DNA of 64,000 nt from a virus, in IMG/VR virus record IMGVR_UViG_3300042382_000102, positions 1-64,000 of that record; one strand, given 5' to 3'. Made by a program: the position numbers and the translations under genes. The notes below the pieces were generated by a model. That model saw only the letters and a program-made list of their open reading frames with translations. It was not told where the DNA came from and made no database searches. Below, in pieces: positions 48,096 to 56,212 of the stretch; the stretch's first letter is position 1; each line of letters starts with the position of its first letter.

Positions 48096-49241
48096 TTACT
48101 CCTTGTATAATATATCAAACAAATACTCAATTACTTGATGCTCTTCATAACCTACACGAATCATATCTTCTGCATCAAGAATAACTTCCTCTGTTAATGC
48201 ATTTCTATTTAAGAATTTAATTGCAGTATCTGGATTTTCAGGATGAATAAAGTTAGCTACTAAGTTTAATAACTCTGTCTTTAAACCAAACTTAGCATCT
48301 GCTAAACAATCAATCAACGCAGTAGCTTCTTCCGTATATGTTGTTGGACCTACAGGATCTTCATCGTTATCTAAACCATAATCAGCAGAAGGAGTTCCAT
48401 AGTTACTATAGCCATAAGCATCTTTATTATAGGTAGGGAATGAGGTATAATAAGTAGGCGCAAGCTCATCTGGATCTGGTAAACTTGGATCACGAACTAC
48501 TGGTAATTTATCCCATTGCATTTCTAATACAGCTTTAGCTAAGTCTTCAAAGTGAATTATATCTAATTTTTCATTAGGTGTATGTTCAGAATAATAACCA
48601 ACACTAATATTAGTACATTCAGGGATTATTCCAGAGAATTCAGCAGTATCAGTATAAACACCAGTATCATCAGGGACATACATAAAATCAGGGCATAAAT
48701 CGTTAAGCTGATCAGATAATGCGTAAGCAAAATCATCAGAGCAAGTACGACCACACATTTGATGAGTAATAACACTATGAGTTCCTTTACGATCAAATGT
48801 AATTGCCTTAGTAAACTGTTCAACTAATTCTTGATCATTTAACGCTAGCCAGCTAGAACCGATACCGCCTTTTTCTTCGCCTTGAAAGAACACATAGTAA
48901 CCAGGTACTCTATGGTCAATCATATGAAGTAAAATAGCAACACCTGCACCGTCATCAGCGCCAAGAGGTTTTCCACCATCAGCTAATAAGTATTGGCCCT
49001 CATATTTAAAAGTATTAAAGCCATCTTCACGATGTACAGTGTCTACGTGAGCAGTAAACATAGTTTCGTTAGATGAATCATCTCTCATGTCAACATGAAT
49101 ATTACCACAGAAATCTACGGATAGATCTCCCTCACCAACACGTTCTACAATATAGTTACATAGCGCAGTTACTCCAGTTCCACCATGTGGTCTCTTGAAG
49201 GATAACGCATATTCTAGATCTTTGATTAATTGAGTCTTCAT
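48096..49241 (-). CDS. Zinc-dependent aminopeptidase-like protein (M20/M28/M42 clan)
   Basis: 381 residues. All co-catalytic zinc-peptidase landmarks are present: TAHVDTV with His65 and Asp67, GADDGAGVA with Asp96/Asp97, GEEKGGIGS with Glu122/Glu123, ITFDRKG with Asp150, and SEHTPNE with His220. These correspond to the two-metal site of M20/M28/M42-type peptidases. Beyond residue 250 is an acidic, Tyr-rich tail (DPSLPDPDELAPTYYTSF...) and a helical end not typical of the family. No signal peptide, so it acts in the cytoplasm. It may trim a phage or host peptide; substrate unknown. Overlaps the Cys-rich gene by four bases. Confidence 0.8.
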   Translation of the reverse strand: MKTQLIKDLEYALSFKRPHGGTGVTALCNYIVERVGEGDLSVDFCGNIHVDMRDDSSNETMFTAHVDTVHREDGFNTFKYEGQYLLADGGKPLGADDGAGVAILLHMIDHRVPGYYVFFQGEEKGGIGSSWLALNDQELVEQFTKAITFDRKGTHSVITHQMCGRTCSDDFAYALSDQLNDLCPDFMYVPDDTGVYTDTAEFSGIIPECTNISVGYYSEHTPNEKLDIIHFEDLAKAVLEMQWDKLPVVRDPSLPDPDELAPTYYTSFPTYNKDAYGYSNYGTPSADYGLDNDEDPVGPTTYTEEATALIDCLADAKFGLKTELLNLVANFIHPENPDTAIKFLNRNALTEEVILDAEDMIRVGYEEHQVIEYLFDILYKE

Positions 49242-50587
49242 TCTGTTTCTTCCAATGTTACTGGCAAATGTTCAGGGTGATAAGTCTTACCATTAAATTC
49301 TACAGGCTCTGCATCATCTATTAAATACCAAGTAAGTGATGCGTAACAGCAATACACTTCATGTCTTGGATAAGCAATACCATCATGCAAGAGCACCCAG
49401 TCTTTTTCTGGACCTACATCAGATTTTAATACACGGATATCGTCACTATTAGTCTCATATGTATCCTCTTCTTTAGCATACTCACCATCTTGTACTTCTA
49501 CTAAATCATGATGATCTAAATACTCCATATGGTAGTATTCGCCTTCAAATGTAATCACATTATCTTCATGAATACGCTCTTTATAGAGAGTACTATCTAC
49601 ATAAGCCATTACATAATAGTTATCTGCACAATCATAGCAAACATCATCATCTTCGTATACAGATCTCATATCATCTGAATTATAGTACTCATCGCAGCAA
49701 TTACAATGACAATCAGCACTATTGCAAGGAGCGCCATCAGTATTAGTACATTCAAAGTCACCATCTTCACAAATAACTAAGCTATGTGGAACCCCTTTAT
49801 AAGTCATTCCACTTCTTTTACTTACTCGCTGATGTTCTCCGTCAATATACGGAGCTAAGAATTCACTATTGTTACTAAAATACTTTAATGGAGCGCCATC
49901 AGGCCATCCATCATAGTGCATGTAACCACTCTCTTTTAACCAATACTCTAATGCCTCATCAGCATAACTATAATCAGTCCCTCTCTTATAAGTACGAACA
50001 AAACATTTTTGCTTATCATCATCAGAATGCCATACTAAAGCACGACCATTAATTGACTTTGTATCAGGGTCAAGTCTAACTGCAGCTTTCCAACCTAGTT
50101 CAGGTGCATAAACCCGATAAGGATGTAAATAATCAGGGCAATATTCATCATGTCCAGGTGTATAGGCAGAATCCCAAGTCATGCAAGAACGTGGACCTTT
50201 CTGAACACTTAGAATAATACCATCTGAGTCTTCCCAGATCTCAAATGTATCATTACGACATTTAGTAGCAAAGTCACGGATCTCATGATCTTTTAACTGT
50301 GGAAACATTCTACGGATATAACGTCCGAAGGTAGTAACAGTTTGACGATCACTTTCGCCTGAACGCTCATCACGAGTAAATGCAACATTACTAGCATCCT
50401 TAATAGACATATGAGGATACTCTAATGCTAACAAGCGATAATTTTCAGGAACATGTTTCTTCATGATATCTTTAATCACAGGGTGAAACTCATAAGCCCT
50501 CTGTTCTCTTGCATGCCAATCTCTTGACATACGGAGAATCTCTAATACTACAGGAAATTTAACTTCTAACTCTTGAATTGTGATCAT
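49238..50587 (-). CDS. Cys-rich zinc-module protein, 449 aa, unknown function
   Basis: The N-terminal half (MITIQELEVKFPVVLEILRMSRDWHAREQRAYEFHPVIKDIMKKHVPENYRLLALEYPHMSI...) is basic and helical. It continues to SCMTWDSAYTPGHDEYC and LHPYRVYAPELGWKAAVRLDPDTKSINGRALVW (about 154-186). Residues 273-320 carry nine cysteines (273, 280, 288, 293, 295, 297, 298, 317, 320), probably two or more zinc sites. The acidic C-terminus repeats a xITFEGEYYHxEYL / xxxFNGKTYHPEHL phrase. Phages of several groups encode proteins of this look but I know no assigned function. It is co-translated with the peptidase downstream. Confidence 0.7.
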   Translation of the reverse strand: MITIQELEVKFPVVLEILRMSRDWHAREQRAYEFHPVIKDIMKKHVPENYRLLALEYPHMSIKDASNVAFTRDERSGESDRQTVTTFGRYIRRMFPQLKDHEIRDFATKCRNDTFEIWEDSDGIILSVQKGPRSCMTWDSAYTPGHDEYCPDYLHPYRVYAPELGWKAAVRLDPDTKSINGRALVWHSDDDKQKCFVRTYKRGTDYSYADEALEYWLKESGYMHYDGWPDGAPLKYFSNNSEFLAPYIDGEHQRVSKRSGMTYKGVPHSLVICEDGDFECTNTDGAPCNSADCHCNCCDEYYNSDDMRSVYEDDDVCYDCADNYYVMAYVDSTLYKERIHEDNVITFEGEYYHMEYLDHHDLVEVQDGEYAKEEDTYETNSDDIRVLKSDVGPEKDWVLLHDGIAYPRHEVYCCYASLTWYLIDDAEPVEFNGKTYHPEHLPVTLEETE

Positions 50588-50912
50588 TTATTTCTCTTGA
50601 AAGATTTAAAATATAATTTGCTTTCTGGAAAACCCAAGGGTTTCTGTGTGGCAGATGTGCTCCAGTAGCTCCATCCCAATCTCTAAATTCCCAATCGTAA
50701 AAATCAATTCTTAAACAACTTGGGTGTTCTTCTTGTAGTTTTTGTAATTCATCAGCCCATGCTTGCCACTGATGATCAGAGATTATGCTTTCATTTAGCT
50801 CATAATAGATACACGAATGTATTAACATTTGTGATCTTCGCCTTCTTACTAATTCTACTAATTCGCTTGAACAAATAGTTTTAGTAGTCGTTATTTTCTT
50901 AGGCCGTGGCAT
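50559..50912 (-). CDS. Unrecognised 117-aa protein
   Basis: Basic start (MPRPKKITTTKTICSSELVELVRRRRSQMLIHSCIYYELNESIISDHQWQAWADELQKLQEEHPSCLRIDFYDWEFRDWDGATGAHLPHRNPWVFQKANYIL). The phrase YYELNESIISDHQWQxWAxEL is shared with NAD-dependent DNA ligase adenylation-domain starts (YYxxDxPxxSDxEYDxLxxEL), and similar stand-alone phage proteins exist. Here nothing more of a ligase is present, so it is a Ia-domain-like small protein at most. Overlaps the next gene by 29 bases. Confidence 0.65.
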   Translation of the reverse strand: MPRPKKITTTKTICSSELVELVRRRRSQMLIHSCIYYELNESIISDHQWQAWADELQKLQEEHPSCLRIDFYDWEFRDWDGATGAHLPHRNPWVFQKANYILNLSREINDHNSRVRS

Positions 50913-51171
50913 CTTCCCTACTCAATATTTTAAAGAGAGTTTCTTGTCTGATTCTTGTAGGTGGGCCATCTTCTAATAATTCAAGTGTATCCTGAAGTAG
51001 ACTAATGTTATCCCATTCAAAAGAGTATCTTGACTGAATAACATTACTAGATTTAATCATACGTAATGCTAAATATGCTCCGTAGCTAGAGGTATAACTA
51101 AAGTTAGTAGTATTGTTAATTGCATGAATTTCTTCTAACAATTCATTTGCTAGTGTCGTCAGTGTTTTCAT
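50899..51171 (-). CDS. Unrecognised 90-aa protein
   Basis: MKTLTTLANELLEEIHAINNTTNFSYTSSYGAYLALRMIKSSNVIQSRYSFEWDNISLLQDTLELLEDGPPTRIRQETLFKILSREDATA. Helical, soluble. Overlaps both neighbours (14 and 29 bases). No known family. Confidence 0.6.
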   Translation of the reverse strand: MKTLTTLANELLEEIHAINNTTNFSYTSSYGAYLALRMIKSSNVIQSRYSFEWDNISLLQDTLELLEDGPPTRIRQETLFKILSREDATA

Positions 51172-51448
51172 CTGTAAGTTCCTTTATGATATAAGACCTT
51201 GTATCAAATATTGTGGAGTTATGAGGGTTATAAGTATCCCTCCAACTAAACCTTCTTCCTCTACTTTCCATCTCAAATCTACGCTTACTATTAATATTAC
51301 TTACTGCCATAGCTACTATCTTATCTGCAAAGAAATGTTCTCTTCCTTTCTGATCTGCTTTTGGTTTAAAATCTTTTAATTCTCCAAGTAGTTTGTATTC
51401 TTTTAATACTCTTCTAGCTTCTATTGATAATGTATTTGATTTAACCAT
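51143..51448 (-). CDS. Unrecognised 101-aa basic protein
   Basis: MVKSNTLSIEARRVLKEYKLLGELKDFKPKADQKGREHFFADKIVAMAVSNINSKRRFEMESRGRRFSWRDTYNPHNSTIFDTRSYIIKELTDENTDDTSK. Arg/Lys-rich central part suggests nucleic acid contact; acidic end. Overlaps upstream and downstream frames. Function unknown. Confidence 0.6.
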   Translation of the reverse strand: MVKSNTLSIEARRVLKEYKLLGELKDFKPKADQKGREHFFADKIVAMAVSNINSKRRFEMESRGRRFSWRDTYNPHNSTIFDTRSYIIKELTDENTDDTSK

Positions 51449-51653
51449 CTATATCCTTTTTACATAATGCACAAACTTTATTTAATTTAGGAAGTGAGTC
51501 TAATGCTTCAGAGAGCCCCTCATAAGCATAGTGACTAGCACAGGCATAACCATTTTCGAAATCATTCTTAATATCATCTGTTTTACTTTCATTTTTAAAT
51601 CTATCTAAAAGTTTAATTAGTAATTTATAATTCTCGATTGGAATTGATATCAT
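51441..51653 (-). CDS. Unrecognised 70-aa protein with terminal CxxC
   Basis: MISIPIENYKLLIKLLDRFKNESKTDDIKNDFENGYACASHYAYEGLSEALDSLPKLNKVCALCKKDIDG. Ends in VCALCKKDI, half of a zinc knuckle, with an additional Cys pair partner at Cys38 only. Could be redox-active or dimerise through zinc. Overlaps its neighbours by 8 and 29 bases. Confidence 0.6.
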   Translation of the reverse strand: MISIPIENYKLLIKLLDRFKNESKTDDIKNDFENGYACASHYAYEGLSEALDSLPKLNKVCALCKKDIDG

Positions 51654-51825
51654 TTAACCTCTTTAAAATACGTGTGATTTGGCCAAGACTTTTATTATAA
51701 GAATGTTTAAGTTCCTCATTAGTACATAATGAATTAGAGAATTGCCAATAACTCTTTTCCATTTGCTGTTCTACTTCCTTTAGTTCATAATGTAACCAAT
51801 CTTCAATATCTTTTTCACTTATCAT
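51625..51825 (-). CDS. Unrecognised 66-aa helical protein
   Basis: MISEKDIEDWLHYELKEVEQQMEKSYWQFSNSLCTNEELKHSYNKSLGQITRILKRLNDINSNREL. A two-helix charged protein, with AAGGATACT before the ATG. The 47 bases between its start and the protease-like gene upstream hold no gene. Function unknown. Confidence 0.6.
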   Translation of the reverse strand: MISEKDIEDWLHYELKEVEQQMEKSYWQFSNSLCTNEELKHSYNKSLGQITRILKRLNDINSNREL

Positions 51826-51872
51826 AGTATCCTTAATAAAATAGCCCCAACTATTTCTAGTCAGGGCTTGGG

Positions 51873-52556
51873 TTATGGATTCTTAATCACTTCATCTACA
51901 ATACCATGTATAACTGCTTCATCTGGAGAGAAGAAACAATCTGATTGTTGTAGTAAGTGTTTACGAATATATGCTACAGATTTACCTGTACATTTACGAT
52001 AATGGGTTAGCATTCTTGCTGAATCTAATTGGAAATCTTTTGAGGCAGCAGCTATTTCATGTTCTTTACCAACTACTCCACGAGAGAATTGATGAGACAT
52101 TACAGAACAATTTTCAGTAATAAACCGATTGCCTTTAGCTCCAGCCATTAATAACATTACCCCAGCAGATGCAATTTCACCTGTACCAATAGTAGCTATT
52201 GGAATAGTAGACTGTTTAATAGTGTCAATTAAATGATATGCTGATGAAACAAAACCACCTGGACTGTTAATAAATAGTACTAATTTAGTTGGTTGATCTT
52301 CTTTAGCCATAAGATTATATTCCATAATAGCCATAATAATAGGCTGTACAGAATCGTCTTCTACTTCACCCATAAGATACATAATGCCATTACGCATAAT
52401 GTTCTTTCCAAACCAATAGTAATTACCTTCATTATCTTCAGGAATTACAGGTTGAGGTGGATTTGGGGACTCTGGCTCTTGAGGTGCTTTAGGTCTAGCC
52501 TTCGCATTAAATACACTTGAGTAGCTTTTGAACTGGCAACCGAATAGTTTGCTCAT
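51873..52556 (-). CDS. ClpP-like serine protease (S14)
   Basis: AAGGAATTATC before the ATG at 52556 sets a 227-residue product. A proline-rich N-terminal segment (RPKAPQEPESPNPPQPVIPEDN, 21-42) leads into a ClpP fold with LFINSPGGFVSSAYHLIDTI (94-113), GEIASAGVMLL with Ser130, SVMSHQFSRG with His155, and LLQQSDCFFSPDEAVIHGIVDEVI with Asp206. The Ser-His-Asp triad is intact. Unlike capsid maturation proteases it lies far from the head genes, beside ribonucleotide reductase. It may assemble with host ClpX/ClpA or degrade host proteins. The upstream gene overlaps its start by 50 bases. Confidence 0.88.
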   Translation of the reverse strand: MSKLFGCQFKSYSSVFNAKARPKAPQEPESPNPPQPVIPEDNEGNYYWFGKNIMRNGIMYLMGEVEDDSVQPIIMAIMEYNLMAKEDQPTKLVLFINSPGGFVSSAYHLIDTIKQSTIPIATIGTGEIASAGVMLLMAGAKGNRFITENCSVMSHQFSRGVVGKEHEIAAASKDFQLDSARMLTHYRKCTGKSVAYIRKHLLQQSDCFFSPDEAVIHGIVDEVIKNP

Positions 52557-52848
52557 CTGATAATTCCTTAGTTGAAATAAATAGCTCTGCTGGTTCAAGA
52601 TAAATATCTGCTGGAGTTGTTACTTTCCAACGACCAATAGATCCTGACCGATTAATAATTTTGTTGTTTAGTTCATTTAACGCAACTAAATCTGTAGAAC
52701 CACTTACAATAAATGTAATACCAGTATCCCATAAATCATCAACAAGTTTTGTAGTTGTCTTGTTAATATCATCAATAATTAACCTAAACTGAGAGACATG
52801 AACAGTACTATTAACTACAAAGTCTTTAATTTGATCCGTCAATGTCAT
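52507..52848 (-). CDS. Unrecognised 113-aa protein
   Basis: The ATG at 52848 (GAAGAAG upstream) is preferred over a GTG further up that would overlap the previous gene by 140 bases. Product: MTLTDQIKDFVVNSTVHVSQFRLIIDDINKTTTKLVDDLWDTGITFIVSGSTDLVALNELNNKIINRSGSIGRWKVTTPADIYLEPAELFISTKELSDEQ..., ending KLLKCI. Alpha-beta appearance; function unknown. Its end overlaps the protease start. Confidence 0.55.
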   Translation of the reverse strand: MTLTDQIKDFVVNSTVHVSQFRLIIDDINKTTTKLVDDLWDTGITFIVSGSTDLVALNELNNKIINRSGSIGRWKVTTPADIYLEPAELFISTKELSDEQTIRLPVQKLLKCI

Positions 52849-53005
52849 CGTCTTCTTCGGAACTATATTCGTCCCACCATCTTCCTTGTTGTCGCTCTCG
52901 CTTATAGGGTCTTTTGTGTCTATCTGAGTGAGAGGTTCGCTCGTCTTTAAATTGCTTTTCTTCACGTTCTAATTCCTGCCAATTTGTGGTATTATTTCTG
53001 TTCAT
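52826..53005 (-). CDS. Unrecognised 59-aa polyampholyte
   Basis: MNRNNTTNWQELEREEKQFKDERTSHSDRHKRPYKRERQQGRWWDEYSSEEDDDIDGSN. Basic centre (RHKRPYKRERQQGR) and acidic end (SSEEDDDID), probably disordered and able to bind nucleic acid. It overlaps both neighbours by 14 and 23 bases. The alternative frame over the same DNA is discussed with the next gene. Confidence 0.55.
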   Translation of the reverse strand: MNRNNTTNWQELEREEKQFKDERTSHSDRHKRPYKRERQQGRWWDEYSSEEDDDIDGSN

Positions 53006-53237
53006 CTGTGTAACTACGTTTAACACCTAACTTATCCGCTTTCTTTTGTAGATATACTGCAAAGAATTTTACAAGATCTTCTGAATCTTCAAAAGAAGAT
53101 CCTTCTACAATAGATAAAGAAACTCTCTCAAAATGATTCATAATTTCTTCTGGATTTGTTACACTTAATGCTGATAAAGTATGGTTAACACCTTGATCAA
53201 CCATATTTGTAAGTTTAATTTTATCTGATGGAGTCAT
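52992..53237 (-). CDS. Unrecognised 81-aa protein after nrdB
   Basis: The start uses the TAATG junction with nrdB. Product: MTPSDKIKLTNMVDQGVNHTLSALSVTNPEEIMNHFERVSLSIVEGSSFEDSEDLVKFFAVYLQKKADKLGVKRSYTDEQK. Helical, acidic. Coupled to nrdB, so co-expressed with ribonucleotide reductase; role unknown. Confidence 0.65.
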   Translation of the reverse strand: MTPSDKIKLTNMVDQGVNHTLSALSVTNPEEIMNHFERVSLSIVEGSSFEDSEDLVKFFAVYLQKKADKLGVKRSYTDEQK

Positions 53238-54220
53238 TACCAATCCCAGTTACCATTCATACCATTAACACTATACTCAGTAACACGCTTCTCAAAGAAG
53301 TTATCGTGAGATACACCTGATAAAACCCAGTCAAGCCAAGTTAAAGGATTTTCTTTTACTCGGAATACTGGTTTTAAACCAAGCTGAATAAGGCGACGAT
53401 CTGTGATAAATCTAATATAATTTCTTACATCTTCTTTAGTTAATCCTTCAATTTTATTACCAGTAAAGGCAAGATCAATAAACCTATCTTCTAACTCAAC
53501 AGCTTCTTTAGCCATTTGATAAATTTTAGATTTAAACTCATCATTGATAATACGAGGATGTTCTTCACAATACTTACGGAATAATGCCGCACCGCCCTCT
53601 ACATGTACTGTTTCATCTCGAATAGACCATTCAACTACAGTTCCCATACCTTTCATTTTACCGAAACGTTGGAAGTTAAGTAACATAACAAATGAAGCGA
53701 ATAAAGCAACACCTTCATTAAATACACCTTTGGCTAAAGTTAAAGCTACGCCAGAATGTGTTCCTGTATCATTAGATTGCATAAAGTCAATCTTATCTGC
53801 CATCTCTTTGTATTCTAAAAATCGATGATATTCTTCATCAGGCAAACCTAGGGTATCATTCAATAGTGCATAAGCTCTTTGATGAGTACCTTCACGACCA
53901 GCAAAGGAACCTAGCATAACACGAACTTCATTGTTCTTAAATTTAGGTATTAAATAGTCATAATAGTTTTGACCTACTTGAACATCACCTTGAGTAAATA
54001 ATCTTAAGATATGAGTAATAAACTCTTTTTCCTGATCATTTAACTTTAGTTTCCAATCTGATACATCTTCAGATAAATCAGCTTCATCTTCAGTCCAATG
54101 AATTTCTTCATGTTTCTTTGTTAAATCTACAGCCCAATCATGAAAGAAAGGTTTATAAGTTTTATTAAAAGTGGTTAATGTTGATGCAGGAATATTATCC
54201 TTCACAAGCTTTGCATTCAT
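53237..54220 (-). CDS. nrdB: Ribonucleotide reductase class I small subunit
   Basis: 327 residues. The radical-generating site is complete: Asp79, Glu110, His113, Glu169, Glu203 and His206 as metal ligands, with the spacing of the E. coli enzyme, and Tyr117 at the tyrosyl radical position (REGTHQRAY). Also visible are FNEGVALFASF and SIRDETVHVEGG. The C-terminal end (SVNGMNGNWDW) should dock into the large subunit. It supplies the radical for deoxynucleotide synthesis during phage replication. The start overlaps the nrdA end by 26 bases. Confidence 0.93.
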   Translation of the reverse strand: MNAKLVKDNIPASTLTTFNKTYKPFFHDWAVDLTKKHEEIHWTEDEADLSEDVSDWKLKLNDQEKEFITHILRLFTQGDVQVGQNYYDYLIPKFKNNEVRVMLGSFAGREGTHQRAYALLNDTLGLPDEEYHRFLEYKEMADKIDFMQSNDTGTHSGVALTLAKGVFNEGVALFASFVMLLNFQRFGKMKGMGTVVEWSIRDETVHVEGGAALFRKYCEEHPRIINDEFKSKIYQMAKEAVELEDRFIDLAFTGNKIEGLTKEDVRNYIRFITDRRLIQLGLKPVFRVKENPLTWLDWVLSGVSHDNFFEKRVTEYSVNGMNGNWDW

Positions 54221-56198
54221 TGTCTTCTGCCTCTACTGCGTTTGTTAATGTTTGGAAATGAGCATATAGTTTATCAAATCCACCGATATACTCTCCGTCT
54301 AAATAAATTTGTGGTAACGATCTAACATCATCACGACCAGTAACTTCAGCCGCTGTTTTGCCTAAAGCTACAATATCAATATAGTCAAATGGAATACTCT
54401 TTGAATTTAACAAAGCTTTAGCCATTTCACAATTTGGACAATTTGGTTTACCATATATGATTGTTGTCTTCTCATATTTTAATTTATCTTCTTTAACTTT
54501 TTCTGAGACATTTTCAGCACGAACTTTAGCTTCTGTACGGAGATAATACAAACCTTTCAACCCAGATTCCCAAGCTAAAATATGTGCATCTTTAACATAT
54601 TTCTTTTCTGCTCCTGCAGGGAAAAATAAGTTAACAGATTGGCCTTGACAAACATATTTTTGTCTATCTGAAGCATGTTTAATAACCCAACTTTGATCTA
54701 ACTCAAAACTAGTTTTAAACACATCTTTTATACTATCTTCTAAGAATGGCAAATGTTGCACAGATCCACCACTAGTAATAATATTAGCCCATACTTCATT
54801 TGTATTATGTTGAATCTTATCTAAATACTTTTCAAGATATTTGTTTTTAACTAAGAAAGATCCTGCACGAGTACGATGTGTATATGCATTAGCCTTATTA
54901 GGTTCAATACTAGGAGAAGTACTTAACAGAATACCAGAAGAAGCATTAGGGGCTACTGCTAGTAAATGTGAATGCCTTACCATTACTGGAGACATATCTG
55001 GAGCAGGTCCACGACTTTCAGCTAAAGCGCCAGAGATCTCTTTTGCTTGATTTTTAATATAATCAAATATTTCAATGTTTAGCTTGGATGCATCGTTACT
55101 TTCAAAAGGTATCATTCTACTCTGTAACAAGTTATGAAAACCCATTGCTCCAACACCAATAGATCTTTCTTGAGTAGCGCTATATACTGCCCTACTAAGA
55201 CTGTCTGGAGCATTCTCAATAAAATATTCTAGTACGTTGTCAAGCATTGTTACTAAATCTTTGACCATTGATGTATGTTTCCATTGGTCATAGTGTTCTA
55301 GATTAACAGAGCTTAAACAACATACTGCTGTACGATCTTCATTCGTAGGTAAATGAATTTCATTACAGAGGTTGCTACCATGTACTTTTAAACCTTTTTC
55401 CTTTAATTGAATAGGTAATGCGTCATTAACAGTATCAATGAAGTTAAGGTAAGGCTCACCTGTACGGAAGCGAGTTTCCAATAACTTGATAAATACTTTT
55501 CTAGCATCAAGGGATTCGCCTGTTGGTCCTTTCTTTGGATCAACAAGCTCATATGTTCTACCTTCTTTGACAGCTTCCATGAAATTATCAGTGATATTAA
55601 CAGCGTTATGTAAGTTAAGACATTTACGATTGTTATCACCTGTGGGAACACGAATACTAATAAATTCAAGAATATCAGGATGATCAATATCGAGATATGC
55701 AGCATAAGAGCCCTTTCTAGTTTTACCCTGCCTATAAGCAGTCATATCAGCATCAATTGTGCTTAAGAAAGGTATAGGCCCAGGAGCAATGTCAGATACA
55801 CTACGGATGTCAGACCAATGACCTCCGACCCCTCCGCCCATGACGGATAACCAACGAATTTCAGAACTATGATCAATAAGACCAGAGACAGTATCAGGAA
55901 CATAAGTTAAAAAGCAAGAGATTGGCATTCCTTTACCTTTACCATTAATATCGGGAGCATTCGATAATACAGGTGAGGCAAACATAAACCATTTGTTTGA
56001 GATATAGTCATACAGTCTTTGAGCTAACTCTAAATCTGTTTGACCTTTAAATGTGCTCCAAGCACGACAAGCTCTAGCATAAACTTCCTGTGGAGATTTT
56101 TCATTATCTTTTGCATAGAACTCTAGTACCATGTCAAAGGCATAATCTGTTAAAAGTTTATCTTTATCTAAATCAATTTCAATATCGTAGTATTTCAT
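54195..56198 (-). CDS. nrdA: Ribonucleotide reductase large subunit with C-terminal glutaredoxin domain
   Basis: 667 residues. There is no N-terminal ATP-cone, so allosteric activity control is probably missing. Catalytic features: PISCFLTYVPD (first active-site Cys), SNLCNEIHLPT (Asn, radical Cys, Glu), VCCLSSVNL (second redox Cys), and GLKGLYYLRTEAK with the paired radical-transfer tyrosines. From about residue 574 a glutaredoxin fold follows: TIIYGKPNCPNCEMAKALL with Cys587 and Cys590, SLPQIYLDGEYIGGFDKL with the cis-Pro. After this the chain ends NECKACEG, whose Cys662/Cys665 look like the normal NrdA redox tail. The reductant is thus built in, between core and tail. Confidence 0.93.
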   Translation of the reverse strand: MKYYDIEIDLDKDKLLTDYAFDMVLEFYAKDNEKSPQEVYARACRAWSTFKGQTDLELAQRLYDYISNKWFMFASPVLSNAPDINGKGKGMPISCFLTYVPDTVSGLIDHSSEIRWLSVMGGGVGGHWSDIRSVSDIAPGPIPFLSTIDADMTAYRQGKTRKGSYAAYLDIDHPDILEFISIRVPTGDNNRKCLNLHNAVNITDNFMEAVKEGRTYELVDPKKGPTGESLDARKVFIKLLETRFRTGEPYLNFIDTVNDALPIQLKEKGLKVHGSNLCNEIHLPTNEDRTAVCCLSSVNLEHYDQWKHTSMVKDLVTMLDNVLEYFIENAPDSLSRAVYSATQERSIGVGAMGFHNLLQSRMIPFESNDASKLNIEIFDYIKNQAKEISGALAESRGPAPDMSPVMVRHSHLLAVAPNASSGILLSTSPSIEPNKANAYTHRTRAGSFLVKNKYLEKYLDKIQHNTNEVWANIITSGGSVQHLPFLEDSIKDVFKTSFELDQSWVIKHASDRQKYVCQGQSVNLFFPAGAEKKYVKDAHILAWESGLKGLYYLRTEAKVRAENVSEKVKEDKLKYEKTTIIYGKPNCPNCEMAKALLNSKSIPFDYIDIVALGKTAAEVTGRDDVRSLPQIYLDGEYIGGFDKLYAHFQTLTNAVEAEDNECKACEG

Positions 56199-56212
56199 TA
56201 TTATTTTTATTA

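Noticed and set aside
50559-50912. DNA ligase
   Set aside because: Only a short YYELNESIISDHQW-type phrase resembles the Ia region of NAD ligases; no adenylation lysine motif or OB fold is present in 117 residues.
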